Assembly (NCBI GenBank): GCA_028096805.1
Contig: JAOHDU010000009.1
Span: 1 to 36,699, forward strand
Length of the DNA stretch: 36,699 nt
Reading direction: 5' to 3'
Source: Pontimonas sp.
GTDB lineage: Bacteria > Actinomycetota > Actinomycetes > Actinomycetales > Microbacteriaceae
Shown: piece after piece, positions 18,187 to 27,112 of the stretch
Layout: each line of letters starts with the position of its first letter
Numbering within the stretch: position 1 is the first letter of the stretch
The notes under the pieces: model-generated
What the model was told of the DNA's origin: nothing
What the model saw: only the letters and a program-made list of their open reading frames with translations
The model's database searches: none
Position numbers and translations under genes: made by a program

Positions 18187-20031
18187 CTATTCGACCGTGA
18201 CGGACTTGGCCAAGTTTCGGGGTTGGTCGATGTCGAGCCCTTTGGCGCCGGCGAGCTCCATGCCAAAAATGTGCAGCGGAACAACGGCCAGCAAGGGTTC
18301 CATGAAAGGCGATGCCGGGGGAATGGTGATGACCTCATCGGCGTAGGGAAGTACCGCGGCGTCCCCCTTCTCGGCAATCGCGATGACGCGAGCGCCCCTT
18401 GCGCGAATCTCTTGGATATTGGAGACCACTTTGCTGTGTAGTGAGGAAGGGTCCCGGGGGCTTGGCACAATCACGAACACAATTTGTCCCGGCTCAATCA
18501 ACGCGATAGGACCGTGCTTAAGCTCCCCGGCAGCGAAACCTTCGGCGTGAATGTAGGCAAGCTCTTTGAGTTTGAGCGCACCCTCGAGAGCCACCGGGTA
18601 TCCCACGTGACGCCCGAGATACAGGACCGAGCGGGTGTCTGCCATCCAGCCGGCAAGCTCTTTGATGCGTGGCCCGGTTTCGACCATCTCTTGGATCTGA
18701 TCGGGCAGAGCGTGCAAATCTTTGGCCAGCGAAGCGGCGACCTCGGCTGACACCACACCACGGTGCTGCCCAAGGTAAAGGCCCAAGAGATAGACCGCGA
18801 CGGCTTGGGAGAGGAAAGCCTTCGTGGAGGCCACCGCGACCTCAGGACCGGCGTGCGTGTAAACAGTGGCTGTCGATTCGCGAGGAATAGTGGCGCCCTG
18901 GGTGTTACAGATAGCGAGCGTTTGCGCGCCAGCGTCATTGGCAAACCGCACCGCCATCAGGGTGTCCATCGTCTCGCCCGATTGGCTCACCGACACCACC
19001 AGCGTTCCGCGCCCCACTACCGGCTCCCGGTAACGGAATTCGTGCGAGAGCTCAACCGTGACGGGGATCCCCGACCATTTCTCCATCGCATAGGCACCCA
19101 ACATGGCGGCGTACGCAGCGGTGCCACAAGCAATGAAGATAACCCGGTCGATCCGATCAACGTCGAGTGCCTCGAGCTCAGGGATGACGACCTCGCCCTC
19201 CGCGCTGAGGCGGCCACGAATCGTGTTGGCCACCGCCTCGGGTTCCTCAGAGATTTCCTTGGCCATGAAGCTTGACCAGCCACCTTTATCGGCGGCGGAA
19301 GCATCCCAATCCACCGTGAATTCCGGTGGGTGCACCTCGTCACCCTCAAAGGTGATGACATCAATGGCGTTCTGGGTCAGGGTGACAATCTGGTCCTGGC
19401 CTAGGGCGAGCGCCTTGTGGGTGAACGCGACGAACGCAGCCACATCCGAGCCCAAGAAGTTCTCGCCCTCTCCCACACCAATAACCAGCGGGGAATTGCG
19501 TCTGGCCCCCACGACCACGCCGGGTTTGTCCGCGTGAACCACCAACAGGGTGAAAGCGCCTTCGAGGCGTTTGACGACCTGCTGCATTGCGGTGGTGAGA
19601 TCTCCTGTTTCCCGGAAGGCGTGGGCAAGAAGTATCGCTGCGACCTCAGAATCTGTTTCGCTGAGGAACTGCTCGCCAGAAGCAATCAGTTCTTCCCGAA
19701 GCTCATGAAAATTCTCGATAATGCCGTTGTGAATCAACGCCAATTTGCCGCCATCAGCCAGGTGGGGGTGGGCGTTGGCATCGGTGGGGGCGCCGTGCGT
19801 TGCCCAACGAGTGTGGGCGATTCCGGTTCCTCCGGAAGCTAGCGGATGAGCGTCGACATCATCTCGTAGTACCGCGAGTTTGCCCGCCCTTTTGTGGGAA
19901 ACCAACCCGTCGTTCTCTGAGACCACAGCGACTCCAGCCGAGTCATAACCGCGGTATTCCAGGCGTGCGAGACCGGCAACCAGAACATCCATACTGGAGC
20001 GGGGCCCCACATAACCGACGATTCCACACAT
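18187..20031 (-). CDS. glmS: glutamine--fructose-6-phosphate aminotransferase (isomerising)
   Basis: GlmS makes glucosamine-6-phosphate, entry point to UDP-GlcNAc. The 614-residue enzyme starts MCGIVGYVGPR with the nucleophilic Cys at position 2 after Met removal. The N-terminal glutaminase domain includes GIAHTRWATHGAPT. Two SIS domains follow, with SQSGETMDTLMAVR and the C-terminal catalytic tail ending LDIDQPRNLAKSVTVE, intact and canonical. It heads the block that continues into acpS. No glmS ribozyme is visible in the 55-nt gap to coaA, and a TAGACT box 7 nt upstream suggests leaderless transcription. glmM, the next enzyme, is close by at 21031-22395. Confidence 0.98.
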   Translation of the reverse strand: MCGIVGYVGPRSSMDVLVAGLARLEYRGYDSAGVAVVSENDGLVSHKRAGKLAVLRDDVDAHPLASGGTGIAHTRWATHGAPTDANAHPHLADGGKLALIHNGIIENFHELREELIASGEQFLSETDSEVAAILLAHAFRETGDLTTAMQQVVKRLEGAFTLLVVHADKPGVVVGARRNSPLVIGVGEGENFLGSDVAAFVAFTHKALALGQDQIVTLTQNAIDVITFEGDEVHPPEFTVDWDASAADKGGWSSFMAKEISEEPEAVANTIRGRLSAEGEVVIPELEALDVDRIDRVIFIACGTAAYAAMLGAYAMEKWSGIPVTVELSHEFRYREPVVGRGTLVVSVSQSGETMDTLMAVRFANDAGAQTLAICNTQGATIPRESTATVYTHAGPEVAVASTKAFLSQAVAVYLLGLYLGQHRGVVSAEVAASLAKDLHALPDQIQEMVETGPRIKELAGWMADTRSVLYLGRHVGYPVALEGALKLKELAYIHAEGFAAGELKHGPIALIEPGQIVFVIVPSPRDPSSLHSKVVSNIQEIRARGARVIAIAEKGDAAVLPYADEVITIPPASPFMEPLLAVVPLHIFGMELAGAKGLDIDQPRNLAKSVTVE

Positions 20032-20038
20032 GCCCTGA

Positions 20039-20044
20039 AGTCTA
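20039..20044 (-). promoter_or_regulatory. candidate leaderless -10 box of glmS
   Basis: TAGACT on the minus strand ends 7 nt before the glmS ATG. No Shine-Dalgarno is seen between them. Confidence 0.5.
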
Positions 20045-20073
20045 GGCGATGAGCCTCAACGGGCTCCGCGCAC

Positions 20074-20079
20074 TAGCCT
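20074..20079 (+). promoter_or_regulatory. candidate leaderless -10 box of coaA
   Basis: TAGCCT ends 7 nt before the coaA ATG at 20087. With the glmS box it would form a compact divergent promoter pair within 55 nt. Confidence 0.5.
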
Positions 20080-20086
20080 TGTCGCT

Positions 20087-21034
20087 ATGGCTTCTTCGAG
20101 TTTCGAGCGAGACCACGCGAGCCCTTTTGTTGAATATGACCGTGCAACCTGGGCTGCCCTGGCACCCAGCGCCCCCTTGCCGCTCTCCGACGACGACCTT
20201 GCCCGGGTCCGGTCAGTCGGGGACATGCTGGATGCCAAAGAGGTATTGGACGTCTACCAACCCCTCGCGCGACTGATCTCTCTTTATGCTGAGGGCGCTC
20301 GCCACACTCACTCGATCACGCGCAGTTTCCTGGGTGAGCGCGTCGCCCACACACCCTTCATCATCGGTGTTGCCGGCAGTGTGGCGGTAGGCAAATCGAC
20401 GACGTCCCGGGTGCTCGCAGAACTCCTCTCGCGAAACCCCGACACCCCCAACGTTGCGCTGATTGCCACCGATGGTTTCTTACAGCCACTGTCCCGGCTC
20501 ACCCGGGAGGGCCTGCTGCATCGCAAAGGGTTCCCCGAGAGCTATGACCGTCGGGCGCTCCTGCGTTTTGTGTCCCAACTAAAAAGTGGAGTGTCCCCCG
20601 TCCACGCGCCGGTCTATTCCCACCTCGTCTATGACCGAGTGGAAGGCGAGAGCATCGAAATTACGGCACCCGACATCGTGATCATCGAGGGGCTCAACGT
20701 TCTCGCTCCCCCGGCGACCAATTCGGCCCTAGCGGTGAGCGACCTTTTTGACTTTGGTATCTACGTGGATGCGCGCACTAGCGACATTGCTCAGTGGTAC
20801 GAGGAGCGTTTTGTGCAGCTCCAGCAGGGTGCCTTCAGCGACCCACGAAGCTACTTCCATCGCTATGCCGACCTCGCCGAAGCTGACGCGAGGGCAGAGG
20901 CACAACGCCTCTGGCGAGAAATCAATGAACCCAACCTCGTGGAAAACATCCTCCCGACAAGGCCCCGCGCCTCCCTGATTCTGCGCAAAGAAAAAGACCA
21001 CCGCATCAACACGGTGTTGCTGCGAAAAACCTAG
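20087..21034 (+). CDS. coaA: type I pantothenate kinase
   Basis: CoaA phosphorylates pantothenate in the first step of CoA synthesis. The 315-residue protein has Walker [18 protein letters not shown] at about residues 94-110, the [20 protein letters not shown] substrate loop, [17 protein letters not shown] and the Walker B-like [11 protein letters not shown]. The C-terminal [22 protein letters not shown] is typical of the prokaryotic type I kinase. It starts at the ATG at 20087 with no Shine-Dalgarno. Its stop shares CTAG with glmM on the other strand. Confidence 0.97.
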   Translation: MASSSFERDHASPFVEYDRATWAALAPSAPLPLSDDDLARVRSVGDMLDAKEVLDVYQPLARLISLYAEGARHTHSITRSFLGERVAHTPFIIGVAGSVAVGKSTTSRVLAELLSRNPDTPNVALIATDGFLQPLSRLTREGLLHRKGFPESYDRRALLRFVSQLKSGVSPVHAPVYSHLVYDRVEGESIEITAPDIVIIEGLNVLAPPATNSALAVSDLFDFGIYVDARTSDIAQWYEERFVQLQQGAFSDPRSYFHRYADLAEADARAEAQRLWREINEPNLVENILPTRPRASLILRKEKDHRINTVLLRKT

Positions 21035-22395
21035 GGCAGCACCAATTCGACGCTGATCACGTCGGCGACCTGATCAGCAATGCGCTCCGCCGTGGCCTGG
21101 TCACTGGCTTCGACCATGACGCGAATAAGGGCTTCTGTTCCCGAAGCCCGCACCATCACGCGCCCCGAGTCCCCCAGCTCACGCGACGCATCGCCGATGG
21201 CTGATTGGACGACCTCGTTGTCCTCCAGTGCACTCCGATCCACACCGGGAACATTGCGCAATACCTGGGGAAAAATCTCAATCTGATCGGCAAGCTCGGC
21301 GAGGGTGCGCCCCGTGCGCAACACCTCCCTGGCTAACTGGAGCCCGGTGAGAATGCCGTCCCCTGTCGTGGAGTGATCAGTGAGGATCACGTGACCTGAT
21401 TGCTCGCCGCCAAGCCTGGCACCCGTGCGCTCAAGCTCCTCGAGGACGTAGCGATCGCCGACAGCTGTTTCGAGCACCGTAATGTTGTGCTCGCCCATCG
21501 CTTTGCGCAAACCCATGTTTGACATGACCGTCGTGACCAACGTGTCACCGACCAGTGTTCCCTGTTCCTTCATCGACAGCGCCAGAATCGCCATGATGCG
21601 GTCGCCATCAATAATTCGCCCGGCGTGATCGACCGCCAGCGCGCGGTCAGCGTCACCATCGTGAGCAATGCCAAAGTCAGCCCCGACCTCCATCACCTTG
21701 GCCTGCAGTTTTTCCAAGTGGGTCGAGCCGAAACCATCGTTGATGTTCAGGCCATCGGGCTCATCACCGATCACCGTCACCGTAGCGCCGGCGCCCTGGA
21801 ACGCTCGAGGGGCAATGGCCGATGCGGCACCATGCGCGCAGTCCAGCACGACGTGGAGCCCTGCGAGGTCACCCTCGAGGGTTTGCAAGAGGTGGAGAAG
21901 ATAGCGATCCTCGGCATCGGCGAAGCGTTGAATCCGGCCCACGTCGCCACCCGTGGGCGCGAGCGCAGGCTCGTGCATCATGGCTTCGATGCGGTCCTCC
22001 ACCTCGTCTGGCAGTTTTGTTCCGCCGTAGGAGAAGAACTTGATTCCGTTGTCCGGGGCAGGATTGTGAGAGGCGGACACCATCACACCAAAATCAAAGC
22101 CACCCTCGCGCACCAGGTACGCGGCCGCGGGGGTGGGAATAACCCCGGCGTCATAAACATCGATACCGGAGCTTGCCAAACCCGCCGCAACAGCAGCGCC
22201 CAGAAATTCCCCAGAAATCCTGGGGTCGCGGGCCATGACCGCCGTCGGTCGGCGACCTTCGGCTTTGAGCTCTTCAGCGTGACGCCCCTTCGTGAGGACC
22301 AGAGCTGCGCTCTGGCTAAGGCGCACGACGATGTCTGCCGTGAGTTCGCGATTAGCGAGCCCTCGGACCCCGTCGGTGCCGAAGAGACGACCCAT
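21031..22395 (-). CDS. glmM: phosphoglucosamine mutase
   Basis: GlmM converts glucosamine-6-phosphate to glucosamine-1-phosphate for UDP-GlcNAc. The 454-residue protein has the N-terminal [18 protein letters not shown], the phosphoserine loop [17 protein letters not shown] with the active Ser at about 109, the Mg2+ loop [20 protein letters not shown] and the C-terminal phosphate-binding [12 protein letters not shown]. It follows rpsI by 15 nt on the same strand, so it is probably co-transcribed with rplM-rpsI, as in many actinobacteria. Confidence 0.98.
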   Translation of the reverse strand: MGRLFGTDGVRGLANRELTADIVVRLSQSAALVLTKGRHAEELKAEGRRPTAVMARDPRISGEFLGAAVAAGLASSGIDVYDAGVIPTPAAAYLVREGGFDFGVMVSASHNPAPDNGIKFFSYGGTKLPDEVEDRIEAMMHEPALAPTGGDVGRIQRFADAEDRYLLHLLQTLEGDLAGLHVVLDCAHGAASAIAPRAFQGAGATVTVIGDEPDGLNINDGFGSTHLEKLQAKVMEVGADFGIAHDGDADRALAVDHAGRIIDGDRIMAILALSMKEQGTLVGDTLVTTVMSNMGLRKAMGEHNITVLETAVGDRYVLEELERTGARLGGEQSGHVILTDHSTTGDGILTGLQLAREVLRTGRTLAELADQIEIFPQVLRNVPGVDRSALEDNEVVQSAIGDASRELGDSGRVMVRASGTEALIRVMVEASDQATAERIADQVADVISVELVLP

Positions 22396-22410
22396 GTGCT
22401 GGGAGCGCGA

Positions 22411-22917
22411 CTAGCGCTTCGAGTACTGAGGAGCCTTACGAGCCTTCTTGAGACCGGCCTTCTTACGCTCTTTCACACGAGCATCCCTCGAAAGGAAGCC
22501 TGCCTTCTTGAGCGTTGCGCGGTTGTGCTCTTCATCAATCTGGTTCAGCGCGCGGGCAATACCCAAACGCAGGGCACCGGCCTGACCGGAGGGCCCACCA
22601 CCGGTGATGCGCGCAATCACGTCATAGCTGCCACCAAGCTCCAAGACCGTGAACGGGTCGTTGATGAGCTGCTGGTGAAGCTTGTTCGGGAAATATTGCT
22701 CCAAGGTGCGACCGTTGACCGTATAGGAACCCTTGCCGGGCACCAAACGAACGCGGGCAATAGCCTGCTTACGTCGGCCAACAGCGTGGCCCCCCACAGT
22801 GAGGGGCTTGCGGGGCGCCTTTTCGGCAACGGGTGACGATGCGGGGGTCTCGGTACTAAACGAGGTGGGAGCATCTGCTTCCACGGTGGAGCTGGGGGTT
22901 TCTTCTGAAATAGCCAC
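22411..22917 (-). CDS. rpsI: 30S ribosomal protein S9
   Basis: S9 binds the head of the 30S subunit, with its C-terminal tail reaching the P-site tRNA. The conserved core starts near [16 protein letters not shown] (residue ~47) and ends with the invariant [18 protein letters not shown] tail. At 168 residues it is longer than E. coli S9 (130) because of a Ser/Thr/Glu/Ala-rich N-terminal extension of about 40 residues, as seen in other actinobacteria. It lies 23 nt after rplM. Confidence 0.97.
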   Translation of the reverse strand: MAISEETPSSTVEADAPTSFSTETPASSPVAEKAPRKPLTVGGHAVGRRKQAIARVRLVPGKGSYTVNGRTLEQYFPNKLHQQLINDPFTVLELGGSYDVIARITGGGPSGQAGALRLGIARALNQIDEEHNRATLKKAGFLSRDARVKERKKAGLKKARKAPQYSKR

Positions 22918-22940
22918 GTTAGGTGTCCTTAGCTTCTGCG

Positions 22941-23387
22941 CTACTGCGCGATCTGGTCGAGAGAGTAGGGCTTAGGCATTTGCGCCTGGTGAGGGTGCTC
23001 GCCACCGGTGTACACCTTCAACTTGGCCATTTGGTCACGACCGAGGGTGTTCTTGGGGAGCATGCCGCGGACAGCTTTCTCTACCGCGCGGACCGGGTTG
23101 TCTTCCATCAACTTGTCGTAGGTGACGCCGGTCAAACCACCGGGGTAACCGGAGTGACGGTAGGCCACCTTCTGGGTCAACTTGGACCCGGTGAGAACAA
23201 CCTTGTCAGCGTTCACAATGATGACGTGGTCGCCCATGTCCATGTGCGGTGCGAAGGTCGGCTTGTGCTTGCCGCGCAGGAGAGCGGCGGCGTGAGAGGC
23301 CAAACGGCCGAGAACAACGTCAGCGGCATCGATAACGAGCCACTCGCGCTGAACATCAGCGGGCTTGGGTGAAAAGGTGCGCGTCAT
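22941..23387 (-). CDS. rplM: 50S ribosomal protein L13
   Basis: L13 is an early-assembling protein of the 50S subunit. The 148-residue product has [20 protein letters not shown], the [18 protein letters not shown] segment, [33 protein letters not shown] and [13 protein letters not shown]. Length is normal. The 143-nt gap upstream contains a good promoter and two inverted repeats, so this gene probably starts the rplM-rpsI-glmM transcript and may be under leader control. Confidence 0.98.
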   Translation of the reverse strand: MTRTFSPKPADVQREWLVIDAADVVLGRLASHAAALLRGKHKPTFAPHMDMGDHVIIVNADKVVLTGSKLTQKVAYRHSGYPGGLTGVTYDKLMEDNPVRAVEKAVRGMLPKNTLGRDQMAKLKVYTGGEHPHQAQMPKPYSLDQIAQ

Positions 23388-23436
23388 GCGACATTCCTTT
23401 GCGGTTCGAGGTGTTCGTGAATCCCGCTCCGTGGGT

Positions 23437-23451
23437 GTTCTGAATCAGAAC
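23437..23451 (-). promoter_or_regulatory. short palindrome in rplM leader
   Basis: GTTCTGA, A, TCAGAAC: 7-bp arms around a single base, about 50 nt before the rplM ATG. The tight centre suits a protein operator better than an RNA hairpin, though a shorter hairpin could form. No known regulator was recognised. Confidence 0.4.
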
Positions 23452-23471
23452 GGCCCGGTGGAGGGCTCAAC

Positions 23472-23499
23472 CTGGTGAACAATCGGCGATTGCCACCAG
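23472..23499 (-). promoter_or_regulatory. hairpin at the predicted 5' end of rplM mRNA
   Basis: CTGGTG/CACCAG and CAATC/GATTG form an 11-bp interrupted stem with a 3-nt loop and a 1x2 internal loop. Its first base is the predicted transcription start. No T-run follows, so it is not a truA terminator. It may stabilise the mRNA or bind L13. Confidence 0.55.
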
Positions 23500-23505
23500 C
23501 GACCA

Positions 23506-23534
23506 AGCTTAGGGGACATTGGGAAGGCGGTCAA
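23506..23534 (-). promoter_or_regulatory. rplM-rpsI-glmM promoter
   Basis: TTGACC (23529-23534) and TAAGCT (23506-23511) with a 17-nt spacer on the minus strand. The -35 box overlaps the truA stop codon. It is the closest match to a housekeeping promoter in this region. Confidence 0.65.
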
Positions 23535-24364
23535 TCCCCCGGTTTCTCGCGGGAAGCGCGGGTTTGCTCCGCCCGAGCCGCCAGGGTGTCCTCGGGTGGA
23601 TAGGCCACCGAACACAGTGTGAGCCCTTTAGCCGGCATCGTCACCCACAAACTGGTGCGCTCGCCGCGGTCCCGGGCAGCGATGAGGTCGGGGATACTCA
23701 ACACTCCTCGCCCAACAGCAACACATGCTCCCACCAGCGAGCGCACCATCGAGTGGCAGAACGCATCAGCGCTCAACTGAGCGACCAACACTCCATCGGC
23801 TTCTCGCCTCCAGGAAAAGCTCTGAAGCGTCCTGATCGTGGTGGCGCCTGCCCGCGGGCGACAGAATGCGCGAAAATCGTGAAGGCCCAGAAGAGCGTCG
23901 GCGGCGTGATTCATGGTCTGGGGCTCCAGGGCATACGGCGAGACCGCCGTAATGTCCTTTTTCAGTGGGTTTTTGTGGGCGGGTCGATCGGCCAGGCGAT
24001 ATTCGTAATGCCGGGAGAGCGCAGAAAATCGGGCGTCAAAACCTTCCGGAGCCAAAGTGATCGAGTACACAGCGATCTCATCGGTGCCGAGGGCTCCATT
24101 CACCCGCTTCCCCAGCGACGATAACGCAGCGGGGGTAAGAGTAATGGAATCGGCAAGATCTGCGTGAGCAACCTGCCCGATAGCGTGTACCCCTGCATCG
24201 GTGCGTCCGGCAACCACAGTGGTGACCTCGGCAAGCGAGGCATGCAACACCGTTGCTAGGGCGCGCTCAATTTCGCCCTGGATCGTGATTCGATGAGATT
24301 GCTTGGCCCATCCCGAATATCTGGTGCCCAAATAGGCACACTCAATTTTTAGTCGGACGGACAC
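23531..24364 (-). CDS. truA: tRNA pseudouridine(38-40) synthase TruA
   Basis: TruA makes pseudouridine at positions 38-40 of the tRNA anticodon arm. The catalytic Asp is in VAGRTDAGVHAIGQVAH. YLGTRYSGWAKQ is near the start, and FSALSRHYEYRL and the C-terminal MVRSLVGACVAVGRG are typical. I start at GTG 24362-24364 (VSVRLKIE), giving 277 residues. The longer open frame to 24415 begins inside the rplQ terminator hairpin and its added residues have no family match. A TACACT box lies exactly 6 nt before this GTG, which independently supports the start and suggests a leaderless transcript. Confidence 0.95.
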   Translation of the reverse strand: MSVRLKIECAYLGTRYSGWAKQSHRITIQGEIERALATVLHASLAEVTTVVAGRTDAGVHAIGQVAHADLADSITLTPAALSSLGKRVNGALGTDEIAVYSITLAPEGFDARFSALSRHYEYRLADRPAHKNPLKKDITAVSPYALEPQTMNHAADALLGLHDFRAFCRPRAGATTIRTLQSFSWRREADGVLVAQLSADAFCHSMVRSLVGACVAVGRGVLSIPDLIAARDRGERTSLWVTMPAKGLTLCSVAYPPEDTLAARAEQTRASREKPGD

Positions 24365-24370
24365 GTCGTC

Positions 24371-24376
24371 AGTGTA
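24371..24376 (-). promoter_or_regulatory. candidate leaderless -10 box of truA
   Basis: TACACT on the minus strand ends 6 nt before the truA GTG. It follows directly after the rplQ terminator, where a new promoter would be needed. Confidence 0.5.
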
Positions 24377-24401
24377 ATTCGAATAGTGCCCGCCGCCCAA
24401 A

Positions 24402-24437
24402 GAAAAAGCCCCCAACAGCGCGGTTGGGGGCTTTTTC
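24402..24437 (-). terminator. terminator of the rpsM-rplQ operon, bidirectional in form
   Basis: GAAAAAGCCCCCAAC (24402-24416) pairs perfectly with GTTGGGGGCTTTTTC (24423-24437) around a 6-nt loop, giving a GC stem flanked by A5 and T5 on either strand. It lies 7 nt after the rplQ stop. Confidence 0.95.
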
Positions 24438-24444
24438 TACAGTG

Positions 24445-25086
24445 CTACTTCTTGTCGGCGGCGTCCTCGTCAGCAGGCGCTTCGGCAGGGGCTTCCTCGT
24501 CCGCTTCATCAGCAACCGCTTCTGTCTCCTCGGCCGGCGACTCCGCAGGTGATTCCTCGACTGCGGTCTCTGCCTCTGCGGGCACCTCCACCGGAACGTC
24601 TACGGTCTCCGTGGCGTCGGCAGACTCTGCAGCGGTGACGTCTTCAACAACTTCTTCCACAACCTCGGGAACTGGGGCAGCCTTGGGCTCTTCGACCTTG
24701 GCTTTCTTGGTCTTGGGCTTGGGGTTGACCGGGTCAAGAACAAGCTCAATCACAGCCATTGACGCGTTGTCTCCCTTACGGAAGCCCGTCTTGATGATCC
24801 GGGTGTAACCACCCTCGCGCTTGTCGACCTGGGGCGCAATCTCCATGAACAATTTGTGCACGACGGACTTGTCGCGGATCACGGTCATCACCCGTCGGCG
24901 AGCGTGGAGGTCTCCACGCTTGGCGAAGGTCACCAGACGCTCAGCGTATGGACGCAGGCGCTTGGCGCGAGTCTCCGTAGTCTGGATGCGACCGTGCTCA
25001 AACAGGCTTGTGGCCAGGTTTGCCAGCATAAGGCGCTCGTGGGCAGGTCCGCCTCCCAGGCGGGGTCCTTTGGTGGGCTTAGGCAT
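24445..25086 (-). CDS. rplQ: 50S ribosomal protein L17 with long acidic C-terminal tail
   Basis: L17 sits near the exit-tunnel side of the 50S subunit. The core (residues 1-120) is canonical: [40 protein letters not shown] and [19 protein letters not shown]. About 93 further residues follow, starting at a short basic patch (KPKTKKAK) and then strongly acidic and Ala/Pro/Val-rich (many EE, EA and DE pairs), ending AADKK. The total of 213 aa compares with about 120-130 in E. coli. Actinobacterial L17 often has such a tail, but this one is long. It is the last gene before a strong terminator. Confidence 0.97.
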   Translation of the reverse strand: MPKPTKGPRLGGGPAHERLMLANLATSLFEHGRIQTTETRAKRLRPYAERLVTFAKRGDLHARRRVMTVIRDKSVVHKLFMEIAPQVDKREGGYTRIIKTGFRKGDNASMAVIELVLDPVNPKPKTKKAKVEEPKAAPVPEVVEEVVEDVTAAESADATETVDVPVEVPAEAETAVEESPAESPAEETEAVADEADEEAPAEAPADEDAADKK

Positions 25087-25137
25087 TGTCGTGTTCTCTT
25101 CCGTGTTTCACAGGGCGTAGTGGGGGTGACCCCGGTG

Positions 25138-26133
25138 TTATTGGTAGGTTTCGCCTTCGTCAAGCCCGCTGTAGAAAGCAGAGCCGTCAAAGCCTGGGAT
25201 CGGGTCTTTCAAAGACAGACCCATTTCGATGAGCTTGTCGCGAACCTCGTCGACCGACTTCTGGCCGAAGTTGCGAATGTTCATCAGCTGGTGCTCGGAG
25301 AGAGCCACCAGTTCGCTCACGTTGTTGATACCTTCGCGCTTCAGGCAGTTGTAGCTGCGCACGGTGAGGTCCATGCTCTCAATGGGCATAGCCATTTCGC
25401 TGGACAGCACGGCTTCCACCGGTGCGGGGCCAATTTCGATGCCCTCTGCTTCCTGGTTCAAGTCGCGTGCGAGTCCGAAGAGCTCAACGAGGGTGCGGCC
25501 GGAGGAGGCAACAGCGTCACGCGGGCTCATCGAAGGCTTCGTTTCAACATCCACCACAAGGCGGTCGAAGTCTGTGCGCTCACCGGCACGGGTAGCTTCC
25601 ACCCGGTAGGTGACCTTCAGCACGGGCGAGTAGATCGAGTCGATCGGAATCTGTCCGGCTTCGGCATATTCGTTGCGGTTCTGAACAGCGGAGACATAAC
25701 CGCGGCCACGCTCAATGGTGAGCTCCAGCTCGAAGCTTGCCTTGTCGTTCAGGGTCGCGATGTGCAGTTCAGGGTTGTGAACTTCAACACCGGCAGGAGC
25801 CTGAATATCAGCAGCGGTAACGGCACCAGCACCCTGCTTACGCAGGTAAGCGGTGATCGGCTCGTCGTGCTCGCTGGAGACGACGAGGTTCTTGACGTTG
25901 AGGATGATCTCGGTGACATCCTCTTTGACACCCTCCACGGTGGCGAACTCGTGGAGCACGCCGTCGATGCGGATGCTGGTAACAGCGGCACCGGGGATGG
26001 AGGACAAGAGGGTGCGACGCATGGAGTTACCCAGCGTGTAGCCAAAACCTGGCTCGAGGGGCTCAATCACGAAGGCTGAGCGGAAATCGGAGAGTGATTC
26101 TTCTGTCAGTGTGGGGCGCTGTGCAATGAGCAC
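25138..26133 (-). CDS. rpoA: RNA polymerase subunit alpha
   Basis: Alpha assembles RNA polymerase and contacts promoters and regulators. The 331-residue protein starts at GTG 26133 with AAAGGA upstream. The N-terminal domain contains [20 protein letters not shown] and [19 protein letters not shown]. The C-terminal domain (about 250-315) contains [20 protein letters not shown] and [14 protein letters not shown] with the helix-hairpin-helix. It lies 123 nt downstream of rpsK, a large gap for this operon, with a small hairpin just before its Shine-Dalgarno. The gene rpsD, often found between rpsK and rpoA in actinobacteria, is absent. Confidence 0.98.
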   Translation of the reverse strand: MLIAQRPTLTEESLSDFRSAFVIEPLEPGFGYTLGNSMRRTLLSSIPGAAVTSIRIDGVLHEFATVEGVKEDVTEIILNVKNLVVSSEHDEPITAYLRKQGAGAVTAADIQAPAGVEVHNPELHIATLNDKASFELELTIERGRGYVSAVQNRNEYAEAGQIPIDSIYSPVLKVTYRVEATRAGERTDFDRLVVDVETKPSMSPRDAVASSGRTLVELFGLARDLNQEAEGIEIGPAPVEAVLSSEMAMPIESMDLTVRSYNCLKREGINNVSELVALSEHQLMNIRNFGQKSVDEVRDKLIEMGLSLKDPIPGFDGSAFYSGLDEGETYQ

Positions 26134-26151
26134 TGGTGATTCCTTTCGGCT

Positions 26152-26173
26152 AAGTGTCCGCTATATGACACTT
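26152..26173 (-). promoter_or_regulatory. hairpin in rpoA leader
   Basis: AAGTGTC (26152-26158) pairs with GACACTT (26167-26173) around an 8-nt AT-rich loop, just upstream of the rpoA Shine-Dalgarno. There is no T-run. It may set rpoA translation or mRNA stability. Confidence 0.4.
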
Positions 26174-26256
26174 GTGTGGGGTTCGGCCGGGGCCGGGACT
26201 AACTATGCGGTTGTGGGGGCTGGAGTGCGACGCAATAGGGCGCCTACTCCGGGAGA

Positions 26257-26655
26257 CTAAACGCGGCGACGCTTGGGGGGTCGGCACCCGTTGTGAGCCT
26301 GTGGGGTCACATCGGTGATGGAGCCAACCTCGAGGCCAGCGGCCTGGAGTGAACGGATGGCGGTCTCGCGGCCGGAACCCGGACCCTTCACGAAGACGTC
26401 AACCTTCTTCATCCCGTGCTCCTGAGCCTGGCGGGCGGCAGATTCTGCAGCCAACTGTGCGGCGTAGGGGGTGGACTTCCGCGAGCCTTTGAAGCCCACG
26501 CCACCCGAGGATGCCCATGACACCACGGCGCCCGAGGGGTCCGTGATCGAAACAATCGTGTTGTTGAAGGTCGACTTGATGTGAGCTTGGCCCACAGCAA
26601 TGTTCTTTTTTGACTTACGCCGCGGCTTGCGGGCTGTCGCTTTCGGTGCTGCCAT
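26257..26655 (-). CDS. rpsK: 30S ribosomal protein S11
   Basis: S11 lies on the 30S platform. The 132-residue protein has a basic N-terminus ([20 protein letters not shown]) and the core [20 protein letters not shown]. It continues [20 protein letters not shown] and ends with the invariant [18 protein letters not shown]. Length is normal. It is 39 nt after rpsM. Confidence 0.98.
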   Translation of the reverse strand: MAAPKATARKPRRKSKKNIAVGQAHIKSTFNNTIVSITDPSGAVVSWASSGGVGFKGSRKSTPYAAQLAAESAARQAQEHGMKKVDVFVKGPGSGRETAIRSLQAAGLEVGSITDVTPQAHNGCRPPKRRRV

Positions 26656-26694
26656 TATTTTTTCTCCGTAATCCTGTTATCGAGGGGGCGCGTA

Positions 26695-27069
26695 CTACGC
26701 GGCCTTCTTCTTACCGGCGACTGTGCGCTTGGGGCCCTTGCGGGTGCGGGCGTTGGTCTTGGTCCGTTGCCCTCTTACAGGCAGACCACGGCGGTGGCGA
26801 ATACCCTCATAGCTACCAATCTCTACCTTCCGGCGGATGTCGGCGGTTACCTCCCGGCGAAGGTCACCCTCCACTTTGAACGTTCCCTCGATGTGTTCAC
26901 GCAGCTTCAACAGCTGGTCATCGGTCAGATCTTTGACGCGGATGCTGGGGTCGATACCCGTGACTTCGAGCGTTTGCTTCGAACGGGTACGGCCAACACC
27001 GTAGATGTAGGTTAGGGCGATTTCGACCCGCTTTTCGCGGGGAATATCGACTCCGGCAAGACGTGCCAT
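26695..27069 (-). CDS. rpsM: 30S ribosomal protein S13
   Basis: S13 contacts the P-site tRNA and 50S at bridge B1. The 124-residue protein has [36 protein letters not shown], the H2TH-like core and the basic tail [26 protein letters not shown] lies upstream of its ATG. The 113-nt gap from rpmJ contains GC-rich inverted repeats. Confidence 0.98.
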   Translation of the reverse strand: MARLAGVDIPREKRVEIALTYIYGVGRTRSKQTLEVTGIDPSIRVKDLTDDQLLKLREHIEGTFKVEGDLRREVTADIRRKVEIGSYEGIRHRRGLPVRGQRTKTNARTRKGPKRTVAGKKKAA

Positions 27070-27112
27070 GTCATTTCTCCTGGTGCACTGAGAGGTCTGA
27101 AGCAGAATCTGT

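Noticed and set aside
20032-20086. A glmS ribozyme upstream of glmS
   Set aside because: The gap to coaA is only 55 nt and shows no ribozyme core; the element is a Firmicutes feature.
21625-22836. A 403-codon open frame on the plus strand opposite glmM and rpsI
   Set aside because: It spans two real genes on the other strand and their gap, with no family resemblance and low-complexity His/Gly/Arg content.
24365-24415. Longer truA start at 24415
   Set aside because: It begins inside the perfect rplQ terminator hairpin and adds residues absent from the family; GTG 24364 has the right N-terminus and a -10 box at leaderless distance.
24856-26079. A 407-codon open frame on the plus strand opposite rpoA and rplQ
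   Set aside because: It lies fully antisense to two unmistakable conserved genes, has no recognisable domain, and such long antisense frames arise from the codon bias of GC-rich genes.
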